This document shows, one piece after another, positions 1 to 11,650 of a DNA stretch of 64,000 nt (positions within the stretch are counted from its first letter, which is position 1; each line of letters begins with the position of its first letter). The notes under the pieces are model-generated. The model did not search any database, had not been told where the DNA came from, and saw only the letters and a list, made by a program, of their open reading frames with translations. The translations under genes and the position numbers were made by a program. The stretch is from Liolophura sinensis (taxonomy: Eukaryota; Mollusca; Polyplacophora; Chitonida; Chitonidae), in NCBI RefSeq assembly GCF_032854445.1, contig NC_088305.1, forward strand, positions 18,401,717 through 18,465,716, in the 5' to 3' direction.

Positions 1-440
1 ATTAAGAGTTAAGAGTCAATTTGTGCATGTCGCAGATTGGCCTATTATTTGCATAAAAAAATGTTGATGTATATCTTATTTTGCACTCCCTACCTATGCG
101 AAAGTAACATAGTGGTCCATTATTTGCATGGACATAGGGCCTATTTGTTGTAAGATCTATACTCTGATCTAGAAACGATATGTGTACGTTATATTTTTGC
201 CTATGTCTGTGCAGTAATGTATGTTCAAGTGTGATCCGATATGTGCCAAACACGGTATATGTGTAAGTTACTGACTGATGTATTATTAGCATGGTACAGG
301 TAATATGTGTTGAGATGCATTACCTCATGTGACAAAACCAGATATTTGTAAGTTACAGACTTGCCTATTATCTGTGCAGTAATATATGTTAAGACGTTCT
401 CTGCTGTGTGCCAAAACAGTTAGGACTAATTTACAACTTT
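1..440. repeat. Diverged tandem repeat, unit about 80 bp
   Basis: At least three degenerate units share phrases such as GTAAGTTAC, TGCCTAT, TGTGCAGTAAT, ATATGTT and TGTGCCAAA in the same order (near 190-260, 265-345 and 350-415). The left end is cut by the window. No coding sequence is evident. Confidence 0.4.
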
Positions 441-622
441 GTCCGTCATTTGTATGTGATGTATGTTATAAGCCAAACGGGAAAGATTCTACCTATGGAA
501 GGAGACGGGTAAATATAGAAATGGAAACTTTGATTGGATAAAATAATATTCTTTCAATTTATAACTATCTAGTTTTATTAAGTGTCTCACATTGATGTCT
601 TATATGATTTTCTCATATTAGA

Positions 623-708
623 CTGACCAGCAACTTGCAGAGGGTCGTGGGTTTCCTCCGGGCTCTGTCCGGTTTCCTCCCACCGCAATGCTGGCCGCCG
701 TTGTGTAA
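623..708 (+). mobile_element. SINE family A, 3' fragment
   Basis: This matches the central part of the most abundant SINE here, including the GGTCGTGGGTTTCC, CCGGTTTCCTCCCACC and ATGCTGGCCGCCGT segments. The tRNA-like head is missing. Confidence 0.65.
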
Positions 709-1808
709 ATTAGATATCCTAATCAAAATGATTTGTCCACTAACATACAGTTTATTCGTAAGATGTGTTTACGTTCTACGTATACTTAACACGGTATGTT
801 TTTTTTACTTAAAGCTACCGATTTAAATATTATATGTGTAATCATATGTGCTAAGGTGCTATTTGATTTTGTTATACTGGTTGATAGGCTATACTATACT
901 CGATTATTTTGTTATGTTGCCATGGAGACACGTGTTTAAGCACTGCATACTGTATGAATTGACCGATTGTTATCACAATATTGGTATGTTTGCAGATCAT
1001 TGCATTTGTAATATTCAAACAGTTCAAAATCTGAGCTCATTTGAAATTAACAATCTGTTATTTGATGTTATTTTTTAAATGACGCTGATCTACATTTATT
1101 TTCTAACTGAATACCGAAATAAATATCGCACGTTGATCGTGACTCAATATATTAATTTGCGAATTAGTTTTATATCCACTTTAAGTTAAATTTATTTTTA
1201 GTGAATGAAATTATAAATTTGGCATTTTCCAAGCCCTGAAAAGGGATGATGCCTTCATTTCTTTGTTTATTTATTTATTTATTTGTATATTTGATTGTTT
1301 GGTTATCGCCATACTCAGGAATGTTTCACTTAAATAACATGGCAGTCAGTTTTATGGATGAAGGGAACCACGGTGTCCCATCATTTTTCTTGAAATACAT
1401 ACATAAAAAGTTACTCTCCTGCGCTCTCTTAAAGATATGACCTAACATTTCGCCCAAGAAAGTGCAGGTTCAGCAGCAAATAAAAATCATAAAATATTAC
1501 CTGTGGTGCTAAAACCTAAATATCTCCACTAGAAAATCATCCTACACCCCCCCCCCCACTCCCAAATAAACCTGAAAACCAATTTCTAAGATCAACAAAA
1601 CTCTTAGAATTAAGCAAAATGTACAACATAGCCATTGGCGCAGTTTTTATACTTCATTTACTGTACGTTTGGTTAATGTAATACTCTAGACGCCTATTTA
1701 ACAGTAATCTGATCAAATGCAGACTAAGGGCATCAATTCAATTCACCTAAGCGGCACGATGCAAAAATGTTAACGGGTTGGTTATTGTCATCGTCAATGT
1801 ACACAAGC
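709..1808. other. Non-coding AT-rich stretch
   Basis: No gene is recognisable. The stretch contains a short TTTA run near 1263-1285 and a C-tract near 1546-1557. Open frames here are short and AT-driven. Confidence 0.6.
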
Positions 1809-1886
1809 TGGGTTTGAACCTGTGCCTCACGTCTCCTTCTGGTTACAGGACAACAACCTTTAACCATTCGGCCAAGACCCGCTACC
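1809..1886 (-). mobile_element. tRNA-derived SINE head (family E type)
   Basis: Read on the minus strand, the segment has an A-box-like TGGCCGAATGGTTAAAGG and a B-box-like GGTTCAAACCC at tRNA spacing. The body does not fold as a complete tRNA gene by eye. A related head occurs near 59,390. Confidence 0.45.
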
Positions 1887-2060
1887 TCTGATAACTGAGG
1901 TTACCGTGCTGCGCAGCACGATGACCCATCAGCCTTTCATCTATGCGGTCGCCGTGAGTTCAAGTCCAGTTCATGCTGGAGTTGTCGCTTCCTCTTCGGT
2001 CTGTCGAATGTCTGCCAGCAGCCTCCGGATAGGCGTGGGTTTCCCCTCGCAGATACCCGA
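1887..2060 (+). mobile_element. SINE family A, diverged copy
   Basis: It retains the ATGCGGTCGCCGTGAGTTCA (B-box) region, CATGCTGG, a copy of the CTTCCTCT segment and GTGGGTTTCCCC, but is strongly diverged and lacks the 3' end. Confidence 0.5.
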
Positions 2061-2909
2061 CATTCCTGTCCAATCTCTCAATGGTGAAGAATCGTTTAAA
2101 AAAATTCTGACTCTCCATCCAGTTTCTCACTGCTAACTCGAATGTATTGGGTTGGTGTTTGAGTTCCAACAGACAGAAATATACGCCTCCAACAATACAA
2201 CCATCGCAGGTAACAAATCTAGCCTCGACGAGTTACCATTTATTAATTTTATTTATTTATAAACACTGGTGTTTTACGCAGTTACACAGTACAAATATTT
2301 GACTTAGTCAACACTCACTAAGCCACACGAGCAGCTAGATCCGAACAAGCTTAAAGTATACGATGAATGGTGATTTCTCTTCAGCACCACAGAAAATAGC
2401 TCACAGATCTTCAGATAAAACTCATTAACTCGTTTATTTATTGATTTGATTCATGTTTTACGCCGTATTCAAGAATATTTCACTTATCCCTGCTACGTGT
2501 TTATTTATTTCCTCATTTATTTATTTACTTGTCGTCGGTCCTTAGATTCATTGTAAACAATGCGGACAATGTAAACCCGAACAAGAAAACGACAAAGTGA
2601 GGCAGAAGAAGACTTGTGCTTCACCTGTGTCTGTTATCCATAACACACAAGTCCCCGACATCGGAAAAAGACAAAGTTATCGACAGATTTTGTTCAAGCC
2701 AGCAAGCTCACTATTTTATTTGTTTTTTCATTCATTTTTTTTAAACTTACACAAACCAGCGCCATATTCACACAAAGCACACGAGGATTACAAGGTTTGT
2801 CTTACACATGTGCTTGTATAATTTATTTATTTGTTGATTTATTTATTTATTTGTTGATTTATTTATTTTTTGATTATTTATTCATTTGTTGATTTATTTA
2901 TTAATTTGA
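2061..2909. other. Non-coding, TTTATTTA-rich stretch with a SINE scrap
   Basis: Several (TTTA)n and TTGATTTATTTA runs are present (2240-2262, 2820-2905). A minus-strand SINE A tail fragment lies at about 2431-2488 (GTTTTACGCCGTATTCAAGA). No gene is seen. Confidence 0.55.
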
Positions 2910-3056
2910 TTTTTATTTATTCGATCGGTGTTTACGCCGTACTCAAGAATTTGTCACTAATACGACGTCCGCCATCATTGTAGTGGGAGGAAATCGGTTA
3001 GAGCCTGGGAGAAGCCCACGACCATCCTCAGTTTGCTGCCAGACCTTCCCACGTAC
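2910..3056 (-). mobile_element. SINE family A, 3' half, antisense
   Basis: It reads, in reverse, through the family A tail (TTTACGCCGTACTCAAGA), the GTGGGAGGAAATCGG block and CCACGACCATCC, up to the CTTCCCACGTAC segment. The head is absent. Confidence 0.75.
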
Positions 3057-3510
3057 TACTTGTGCAATAATTATAAAGAGCTTACCATCAGTAGATCAAG
3101 AAGGACTTCTTTAATTACATTACTAACTAAACAATTTCTGCGTCAAGGCAGACATTCGTATACCAGTCGTCAACCAAAATGGACGTCCCCGAGTCAGTAA
3201 TCGTATTGGGGAGGCCCTAAAACTTAATTGGGGGTGGTAAGCCTCAGGCAACTGTCCTCAAGCAATTGCAAGAGATATCTCAACAATAAAAAAAATTTAA
3301 AAGCTAAATCAAATAAATTTTTCTTCTTCTGTCTTTTACGCATTCTCATGTAAATTAATGCCACAGCTTTTACAAAAGATTTATTTCTGTATTTATAATG
3401 ACCAGAAAGAAGAAAAACTAAGTGTGTGCAAATCCTATTTTCATATACCATACTTCAATAGCCACAACAGTTATCTACCACTGTTATTGAAATGTTCACT
3501 CTGTTCACAG

Positions 3511-4265
3511 GTTGTGGTCAGTCTGAGCTGAACAACTATCTGACCATGTCAGCCGCCATTTCACGTATAGATCAGCTGATTGAGGTGACCCAGAACTTCA
3601 CGCTTTTGTCGGTAAGTATGAGATAAACAATATTAAACAGATACGTTTTATTACTATAAAATAGCATAAATGTCTTTTAATGGCAAAATATAAAGAGAAA
3701 AAGTTGATTATAATCCCATGGATAATGTAGCAAATCATTGAGGCAAGCAAAGTATCCAGATCACAAGTTAAGCCGTCAACTTGTAAAACGATATCTAAAG
3801 TCAGATTCCCAGAGAATAGTTGCATTATTAAAATTTGAGTGAATGAATGATTATGGCTTAACGCCATAATAAAATGTGAATGGTAAACTCTGATATCATT
3901 AAGTTAAACGGAAGATTGTTACGTGGAAGTAGCCAGTCGCTTCCAGATATGTCGACAAGCGAAGGGCACTTTTGGAACAGGATATATACCTAAATAATAT
4001 TGAAAGTCTCTATTCTTTGATAATTTCAAATACTGTGAAAATATGATTAAAACTGTAAGCTGTTATTTTTTTCCAGAACAAATTCAATTTGGCTGTGTCC
4101 AATGATAACGGCTATGCAGAAGTGTTGTTTGAGTACGGAATGGTCATCGCCAATATCTCTCTGGCCGCCAGTAAGTCTATTAATCCTAATGTATCAGACG
4201 TCGCCGGACCGGTCATCGCCCAAGACGTGTTCAACAACGAGTTACCGACAGCCGCTCAAATATAA
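3511..4265 (+). CDS. Unrecognised gene, two probable terminal exons
   Basis: Exon a (3511-3611) follows a TCTGTTCACAG acceptor and ends at a consensus GTAAGT donor. Exon b (4077-4265) follows a pyrimidine tract ending TTTTTTCCAG. They join in phase (exon a is entered with two bases of a split codon and ends on a codon boundary) and give about 95 residues ending at TAA 4263-4265. The predicted peptide is hydrophilic, with stretches such as AAISRIDQLIEVTQNFTLLS and EYGMVIANISLA, and two NxT/NxS glycosylation sequons (NFT, NIS). I see no recognisable domain. A second strong donor (GTAAGTCT at 4171) lies inside exon b, so the last 31 codons may be intronic. Upstream exons, if any, were not identified and may lie left of the window. 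Confidence 0.45.
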
Positions 4266-4705
4266 TACCTTATAATATAATCCTACACGTTGTGATAACT
4301 ACTAAACTCAACCTGTGGCAATCTCACTGATGTCCTATTTTAAGTCAAAATAATTGCTACAGCAAGAGATGAAATCTTCTATATATCGTCCATTTAGGCG
4401 ATCGAAACTGATTTGCTTCGCCAGAAGAAACTGAGTTGCTTGACGAGAAGAAACTGATTTGCATGACCAAAAGAAACCAAGTCAATTTTTTTCTAGCTCA
4501 AAGACGAGTCCTTTAGGAAAATGCTAGGCCTAGATATACTGGCTGGACATGATGGACTTCACAACCTTAGTCGCGATGTACACAAATATTCATCTCTATT
4601 GCACGCCTCACATTAGCCTCCGTGAGTCCAATTTGCCATGAAAACAAGTTTTCCTACATTTTTAACATGCCTCAACAGCGTCTGCGCTGACTGATCTCAT
4701 TTTAT
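4266..4705. other. Non-coding, no feature seen
   Basis: This separates the putative terminal exon at 4265 from the 71-bp array. Only a short near-repeat is visible: AAGAAACTGA and AAGAAACTGATTTGC around 4423-4460. Confidence 0.5.
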
Positions 4706-5478
4706 TGACAGCGAGTTTTGCAACTGTTCCAGCGTCAAGCATCTTTCATCATAGTGAGCCTTTAGGGTTTTCCACGAGAACAGCGAGTTTGAAACTGTTC
4801 CAACATCACACATGTTTCAACATCGTGAGCCCATAGTGTTTTCCACAAGAACAGCGAGTGTGAAACTGTTCAATCATCAAACATGTTTCAACATCGTGAG
4901 CCTATAGGGTTTTCCACGAGAACAGCGAGTTTGAAACTGTTTCAATATCAAACATGTTTCAACATCGTGAGCTTTTAGGGTTTTCTGCGAGAACAGCGAG
5001 TTTGAAACTGTTCCATCATCAAACATGTTTCAACATCGTGAGCCCATAGTGTTTTCCACAAGAACAGCGAGTGTGAAACTGTTCCAGCATCACACATGTT
5101 TCAACATCGTGAGCTTTTAGGGTTTTCCACGAGAACAGCGAGTTTGAAACTGTTCCAACATCACACATGTTTCAACATCGTGAGCCTATAGTGTTTTCCA
5201 CGAGAGCAGCGAGTTTGAAACTGTTCCATCATCAAACATGTTTCAAAATCGTGAGCCTATAGGGTTTTCCACGAGAACAGCGAGTTTAAAACTGTTCCAA
5301 CATCAAATATGTTTCATCACAGTGAGCCTTTAGGGTTTTCCACAAGAACAGCGAGTTTGAAACTGTTCCAACATCAAACATGTTTCAACACCATGAGTCT
5401 ATAGGGGTTCTCCACGAGAGCAGCGAGTTTGAAACTGTGCCAACATCCAGACTGTTTCAGAATCATGTGGGTTTTCCA
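4706..5478. repeat. 71-bp tandem satellite, about 11 copies
   Basis: The marker CAGCGAG recurs at 4708, 4780, 4851, 4922, 4993, 5064, 5135, 5206, 5277, 5347 and 5418, giving a period of 71 bp with one-base slips. Units contain GTTTGAAACTGTTCCA, CATGTTTCAACATCGTGAG and GGGTTTTCCACGAGAA. The edge copies are the most diverged. It is not coding. Confidence 0.93.
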
Positions 5479-5711
5479 CGAAAATTTGTACCTTTTATCC
5501 GTTTCCGTATACTCATAAGCAAAGAGTTATCCCTAAGTAATTGTTTTAATCATAATACCATAGTTAATGTCTTCGACTGGAACTGTCTTGAATTTACAAC
5601 TTCCCCATATAACTGTTTTTTGTGCAAAATTTCCTCACCTTGGGCAGCGTATTTACATGTTTTTTATGTATCGCAATAGCATAATATCGTCATACCATAT
5701 GCTTTTATGCC

Positions 5712-5949
5712 TACTCTCAAAAAAATAATCGATAAATTTAACACAAAGCTTGTTGTTTGGGTGATGCTAGAATGTATAAATGTTAAATATAGCACACTCA
5801 TTCTATTAATTCAACACAAAGATGGTGATAGACTAACAGGATATCAAGTTGAATATGACAAAATATGACATAATAACTGAATACATTCTAGCATCACACT
5901 GACAACAGACTTTAGGTTAAAATTAACAGATTATTTTTTTTTTTGAGTA
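5712..5949. mobile_element. MITE-like element with about 66-bp terminal inverted repeats
   Basis: The left end (TACTCTCAAAAAAATAAT, continuing to GTGATGCTAGAATGTA near 5777) is repeated as its reverse complement at 5884-5949 (TACATTCTAGCATCAC through ATTATTTTTTTTTTGAGTA). The element begins and ends at TA, consistent with a TA target-site duplication as in Tc1/mariner-type non-autonomous elements. The interior of about 100 bp carries no gene. Confidence 0.75.
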
Positions 5950-6394
5950 TACGTTCACATGTTGTCAGAATGGGAGATATCGTTTGTTTGTCAACTTATC
6001 ATTTGCTTGAAAGATGTGCCAAATGTTATCCCATTTGTTAATACTAGGAACAAATTATTCTTACATTATTCAATATTCATTTGGGATGGCGTGTTCCAAT
6101 TAAGAAATATTGCTTGATCTCATCAACAATAAGTTTTAACTTTTTATTGCTTGACTTTATTGCTACGGTTCGTTAACTGTTTGTACCAAGTGATATAGTA
6201 AGCGTTGATATCATGGTCAATAACATGGTCAATAATTTTTTTCTTGATCATACATCGTAAACCTTCTCGATATTGTTTCTTCCTTTCTTTGGAGCCAATT
6301 AAACAAAACCCTCTCAGACTGAAGTCAGAATTTAAAACTTGGTCACCTTAATACTGAAAGTTGAATATAGTGATCATAATATCGTGATAATGTC
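5950..6394. other. Non-coding stretch
   Basis: AT-rich and without recognisable genes. Confidence 0.5.
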
Positions 6395-6480
6395 TACTCT
6401 CAGAAAAATAATCTGATAAATTTAACAGAAAGCTTGTTGTTTGTGTGATGCTAGAATGTATAAATGTTAAATATTATTAT
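6395..6480. mobile_element. Solo end of the same MITE family
   Basis: TACTCTCAGAAAAATAATCT through GTGTGATGCTAGAATGTA and TAAATGTTAAATAT matches the left end of the element at 5712. There is no matching inverted arm downstream, so this is a truncated copy. Confidence 0.75.
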
Positions 6481-6973
6481 ATTATTATATCGTGATCACA
6501 TTAATACTGAAAGTTGAATGCTTGGCATGTTTGTTTTAAACGATGTTCACCTTAATGAAGTGGTCACAATATTAAGCGTATATGTTATCAAGAATATGTA
6601 AGGGTCCGACCCTTGAGGCACGAGGTAAGGGGACGAGGACGGTCCCGTTCTCGTGCCGCAGGCTGCGACCTGTAGGAAAACTTACGCGATGTAGGCTTAC
6701 GCGTTGTATGGAATCCGGAGCGCATCCCACTTACAGGAACTGACCTGTTTCATTTGGAGAATCTTGCAGGGGTTACCAATAAAAAGTATCTATGTTCAGA
6801 ACCCTTAAATATCTTCAGAGTAGACAATACGTAGAACTTATGTATAAATATCCCATTGACAAAGATCATCAATGGGATATGCAGACATAGTTAGGGACAA
6901 TATCACTGAAGCTCAGATAAATAACACAGAAAATATTCGAAAGCATGCACTATCTGTAGTGCAATAAAATCCC
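6481..6973. other. Non-coding stretch with a GC-rich island
   Basis: A GC-rich segment near 6601-6680 contains GAGGCACGAGG and its approximate inverted partner around TCTCGTGCCGCAGG. No gene or known repeat is recognised. Confidence 0.45.
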
Positions 6974-7120
6974 GTATTTATTTCTTTATTTGATTTGTGT
7001 TTTGCGCCGCACTTAAGAATATTTCACTTGGACGACGGTGACCAGTACTGTGGTCCCTCGCGCGGCTAGAGAAGAAGTCAGCATGATCCCGTGGTCTGGT
7101 CATATATACCAAAGACTTTC
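6974..7120 (-). mobile_element. SINE family A, diverged antisense fragment
   Basis: It starts with TTTATTTGATTTGTGTTTTG and GCGCCGCACTTAAGAATATT, which match the family A tail in reverse. The rest is strongly diverged. Confidence 0.5.
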
Positions 7121-7159
7121 AAAATGGTACTTGTTGCTGCCTCATTTGGAGCTCAGCAC

Positions 7160-7436
7160 TGATTAGTTAGAGCGTGGAAACACGACTGGTTGGTCCGGTG
7201 TCAGTATGATGTGAATGGGTGGGGTATCGTATCTGGTGTCTTCGGCACAATACTTTAGTGCCGGTATAACTTTGGCGGCATAGACTCGCCGTGTCACAAG
7301 AGCACACAATATACGTACTCACATCTCATGACTCCTCGTCGTCATATGACTGAATAACTGTTGAGTACGAATAAAGGAATGAATGAATTTTTGGGGTTTT
7401 ACGTCGTACTTGTTGAGTGCGACGTAAAATCCCAAC
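7160..7436 (+). mobile_element. SINE family C copy with inverted tail
   Basis: The core (GACTGGTTGGTCCGGTGTCA, GGTGTCTTCGGCA, CTCCTCGTCGTCATATGACT) matches the family also seen at 23,580. After an AATGAATGAA tail, a further tail segment in reverse orientation follows (TTTTACGTCGTACTTGTTGA against GTGCGACGTAAAATCCCAA), so two copies abut tail to tail. Confidence 0.6.
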
Positions 7437-8235
7437 AATACATGTACATACACCATCGAGGATACAGCTCTCAGTGTGTAAATTAAACACATACAGTTCG
7501 GCTACATTGTTAAATGTACAGAATGAAATTGGTCACTAATTTCACCATTAACCTAATGGGAACGATTATACAGTGACCATTCTTGACGGAAAAAATTTCA
7601 CCCCAGACGTGGATTGAATGACCTATGAACGGATTTTGGCACTGAACTTATCTATAATTTATCAACTTGAGGCCCATATTGGAATTGTTATGGCATACAC
7701 ATGCGTGAAAATGCATACTCTTTTCAACGGTTTTTGTCTAATTTTTTAAATTGTAATTTTTTTGAATTTTCTTCTCCTTTACTTGATATCGGTTCTATAC
7801 ATGGAATTTCACCCATATCTATCTCATCACCTATGAACAATATCTTGCATGTGGACATTTAACGATACACAGGGTTCTGTTGTTCCATGTTTGCTTTTTC
7901 CTGGTAAGACACAAATCAACTGTTTTTCACTTCTCACAATCTTTATGCTTTAATAATGATTATTATTGAGTTGAAATAAAAATTCTTACCAATATGGCCT
8001 TCCCTTGGTAGAAAACTGAAACATAGATATCATCTTCCATTTGTAGTTCATCTGTTTTTATTATCCCTTAAGAAGCTAAGTGATAAGCACCTTGGGGGAA
8101 ATCTTTCTTAGCGAACACACCTCAACCTATAAACCGAAAGTAATATAACGAAAAATAAGCATCTTGGAACTGCCTGTGGATTTACTTTTTTAGAAAATTC
8201 CACAGGAATTTCATTCCATGTAGGTATACATGGCG
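7437..8235. other. Non-coding stretch
   Basis: AT-rich, with poly-T runs. No gene or repeat is recognised. Confidence 0.5.
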
Positions 8236-8318
8236 GTAGATATTTTTAGATGATCACTGTAGTATTTGTCAATATGTTCTAAGGGCTTTGACTTGATATA
8301 AACTGGAATATCAAATTT
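8236..8318. repeat. Dispersed repeat, also at 13,993-14,070
   Basis: The segment TTTTTAGATGATCACTGTAG followed by TATTTGTCAATATGTT and GGGCTTTGACTTGATAT recurs nearly identically at 13,993-14,070, where it sits at the left edge of the second helicase-type duplicate. Confidence 0.8.
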
Positions 8319-8968
8319 AGAAATACATGTGGAGTGCGGTGTGTATCAGTGGAGTAACCAAAAACCACGGCGGTTGTTGTTGTTGGGTGATTTCTGGCGG
8401 CTTTGGTAGGAAAATGTCGTAGCAGTGTGTGAATATGGTGTCCTATTGGAGCATATTTTATATCGGCTGGCCCTTAGATTTCTATGTACATGTATATCCT
8501 GTGTGGGAAAGGTGACATGTGCTCAGACACTGCATGGCTTCCTGGATCGGCTTAGCGCCCCTATTCGGCCGCCCCAACCCACACTCCTTACTTCAACTGC
8601 CACTCTTTTCGGTCTGTTCCCACCTCTCCCCACCCCCCTCCCAACCCCCGCAGAGTTCTTTTTAGCAGTGATCATCACTGATGTCACTGCTGCAAGCTAC
8701 TTATTTTCCGCACTGAACACTTGGACCCTGAGGCAATTGAAACTCAACTTCGAAGCCATTCATCGCCACCCCCCCCCCCCTCCTCCACCCCCATCCCCAC
8801 AAAAACAAACAAAGGCTGGGACAAATTGAGTACTGCATGTGATATCTTATTACACGTTCTAAACTCCACATTAAGAAATAAAACAAGAGCGTGTCTAGAA
8901 TAATGAACTATACGCTATATGCTTATTGTGCAACCGTTAACATACAATGCCAAATTCATTAATTACGA
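8319..8968. other. Non-coding stretch with C-rich low complexity
   Basis: Holds C-rich segments near 8620-8650 and 8768-8800. The long open frame here is proline and low-complexity sequence with no domain, so no gene is called. Confidence 0.5.
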
Positions 8969-9347
8969 CCGGTCCCGATAGCACAATTGGTAGAGCGTAC
9001 GCTTCGGGATAGGGACAATCCTGGGTCGAATGACACCTTGTAAAGACCTTGCAAAAGGAAGTTGTAACTCCCTAGCTTGGCGTTCAGCATAAAGGGGATA
9101 GTACAACGACTGGTTGACCCGTATCAGTATAATGGCTTAAATAACATAAATAATAGCAGAATAATGAGGGCAGTTTACTTGCCTTCGGTAAGGCGTATCA
9201 GTGAAGCAGCACTAGGTAAAAGAGCGGTGGAAATCCGTCCTGCAACAAGGAGGCACATTACATGCACTCTAATGATTCTTTCGTCGTCATTTGACTGAAA
9301 AATTGTCAACTACGACGTTAAACCCCAACCACTCACTCACTCACTCA
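8969..9347 (+). mobile_element. SINE family B, near full length
   Basis: The tRNA-like head has an A box (GATAGCACAATTGGTAGAGC) and a B-box remnant (GGGTCGAATGACACC). The body contains CTTGCCTTCGGTAAGGCGT, AAAGAGCGGTGGAAATCCG and TTCGTCGTCATTTGACTGA. It ends ACGACGTTAAACCCC followed by a CACT/CTCA repeat tail. A second copy lies at 29,037. Confidence 0.85.
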
Positions 9348-10380
9348 AATTCATTACGCTAAAGCGTTTCGTGTATCCTATCACAAACTTGAGCTTATCT
9401 CCCAGTACGATGGCTGATTTTTTTGTACTGTTATATCTCATTTGCACATCCTTAACTGCACATTACGAAATAAAACTAAAGCGATTCGCGCATCCTTAAA
9501 ACACCCAACGATCTAATGATCTGATTTATCAGGTAGAAGAACACACTATGTTTCAAACTGAAGCCAGGCAACGTTATTTTAGCTGCAGGATACCAACTTT
9601 GGCAGACATGTTCATTTTATTCGTATTTAAAACTGGCAAGAGAGGTTCGTGTGGTCGTCGCACAGCAATGGAGAGGTTGACTTGGTGAGCTACACGAGTC
9701 TGTTGCCTGCAATACATTTACACAATGGCCACCTGAGTAAGGTAGTATGTGACTAAAGGACAACTTTAATTCACAGGTAATTCGATCTGATCGGCTCTAT
9801 GTTGGGCTCTCAGACATGACTTCGCGCATGCGTCCTCCGACTCTCTTTTGTAATTTCAAATCACTTTCACGCCACCAGGAACACTGGGGATCGTGCTGTT
9901 TTAAGCAATACACGAGTAGTGTAACTCCAAAGAAAGACTTCGTTGTGACACAGTATTTCAGCATTTTATTTAGCCGCAATCAGGAGAGTGCTCACGTGCT
10001 GTTTTTATTGCACATATGCTCTTGGACGACGATTAGATAACGCTGGCCTGTCATATCTTCATGGCTGTAGAGTGCAGAGTTATTTGAACGGCTAACTGTC
10101 GTAGATGTACGTATGGATTCAGTTTTTAGCAAAAGCCCTGCAATCACTTCGAGTTTAAATGCCATGTCGGCAAGTTGAACTTGAATGAGGGATATCTTAC
10201 GAGTCTACACGGCCTTTGAACCGTTCAGGTAAGTGTGGTAACAAGATTGTTGTGGGAGGTGGGTGGATGGGGGTGGGGGGAGTTGTATGTCATATTTATA
10301 TTGACTTGTTAGACACTTTATTGGTGAGTCAATTTCCAGGCAGATAGTTCATCGCCCGAACCCCAAATATAAGACGGGTC
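9348..10380. other. Non-coding stretch
   Basis: No gene is recognised. A G-rich tract (GGGGGTGGGGGGAG) lies near 10,268-10,282. Confidence 0.5.
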
Positions 10381-11156
10381 CAAAGTTGGGGGTCACGTGA
10401 CCACCCTTTCGTGTCTAAAACAAAATGGCCGCCCAGTTGTACAGAAGAAAAGGTCACTTTTTGCCACTTCGCTAGAGACCAGTAGATATCACGAAAGCTC
10501 TACAGAAATACTCAGACTACATCTGGAAAGTGAAAATTATACAAATCCAACGGATACAAGATCGCTGACAGCGAGTCAAAAATTAGCATTTTCCTATGCA
10601 ATAACGTTGGAAGGACCGTTTTCTTCACCCACGTCGTTTGTTAGGCCTACTAAGGAGATCACGTGGTCTCTAGCTTCCGATCCGTCTTACAGAATAGTGC
10701 TGACCCACGCCCAAAACGAGCGCCAATCAAAGAACTTGCAAAAGCGAGTATGGTACCTACAGTCATTCTGGGCCAGTGTGAGCGAGCCTTTACAAACATT
10801 AATGTGAAATAGGCAAAGGTTAAAACCGAACCACAGGCACTCGAAGTTATCCCCCTTTTTAGTCAATGAAAATACTAATAAATCACGCGCCTTTCTATGT
10901 GATCCTACGGCTCCGAGACAAGGCTCGTGAACAGATGAGCGCCATCAGCACAGTGATTTGCCCCAACATTTGGGCATAATTGTGGATAGAGGGGTATCAG
11001 ATATTTAAAAAAGTATTTTCAGATTCTTTGAGTTTAAACCTGTACCAGTGGTACAAAAACCAAGTAACTACCTGCATCTGAATTCATCAAAACCATCCAA
11101 AAATAAAAATGAACTACTTACTCATGTATAAGCTTATGAATATTAAGTTATTCAAC
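10381..11156. other. Unassigned stretch with one 136-codon open frame
   Basis: A frame open from 10,397 to 10,807 on the plus strand has no domain I recognise. Its position just upstream of the RecQ-like helicase relic suggests it may belong to the same repeated element; this is inference. Confidence 0.3.
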
Positions 11157-11460
11157 ATGGCGGCGCCCACCAAAGACGGCATGAAAACTGAGTTCGAAGA
11201 AGTAATCGCGTACGCCAAGGCAAGCGGTGGTTTTTCAGTAGAGTTAAAGGCAAATCTTCGCTCTTCGTAAGGCATATAAGCAACATGATGTCATTGCAGT
11301 CTTACCGACTGAATATGGTAAAAAGTCTTGAATATCAGCTTATGCACAGGGTCATCCAGCGTCGAGAACACAGTGAAGAACCCACGATAACTAATTTTGT
11401 GTCCCCTGTTAATTCTATTGGTAAATCAAGTGGTAAGTGTGTAAATATATTTAAATTGTT
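11157..11460 (+). pseudogene. RecQ-like SF2 DNA helicase N-terminal relic
   Basis: From ATG 11,157 the frame starts MAAPTKDGMKTEFEEVIAYA. It continues, after frameshifts near 11,255 and 11,325, to a helicase motif I region (around 11,283-11,345) whose residues DVIAVLPTEYGKK resemble the RecQ-type Walker A (xxPTGYGKS). The glycine before Tyr is Glu here, and an extra base splits the motif. SF2 helicases of this type unwind DNA using ATP. The copy is broken and cannot encode an enzyme. Such genes are multicopy in some invertebrate genomes and may travel with transposons; that association is inferred. Confidence 0.55.
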
Positions 11461-11650
11461 ATGGTTCAGCTTGAGCACCGACGGAGATGATAATAATACC
11501 CACGAAGCCTGTAAATAGCCCACTGCTCAACAGTTCGGTACGTTCGCCACCACGTACAGTTGTGCACAGAAGGCGAAAGTAGTCATCTCGGACCAGGTGG
11601 CGTAATGCACGAGCCTCGCTTTCGATGTAGCTATTGTAAAAAGTATGGCA

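Noticed and set aside
8425-8829. 134-codon open frame
   Set aside because: Proline and low-complexity translation of C-rich DNA, with no domain and no splice or promoter context.
10397-10807. 136-codon open frame
   Set aside because: No recognised domain. It may be a transposon-related fragment, but the evidence is insufficient for a gene call.
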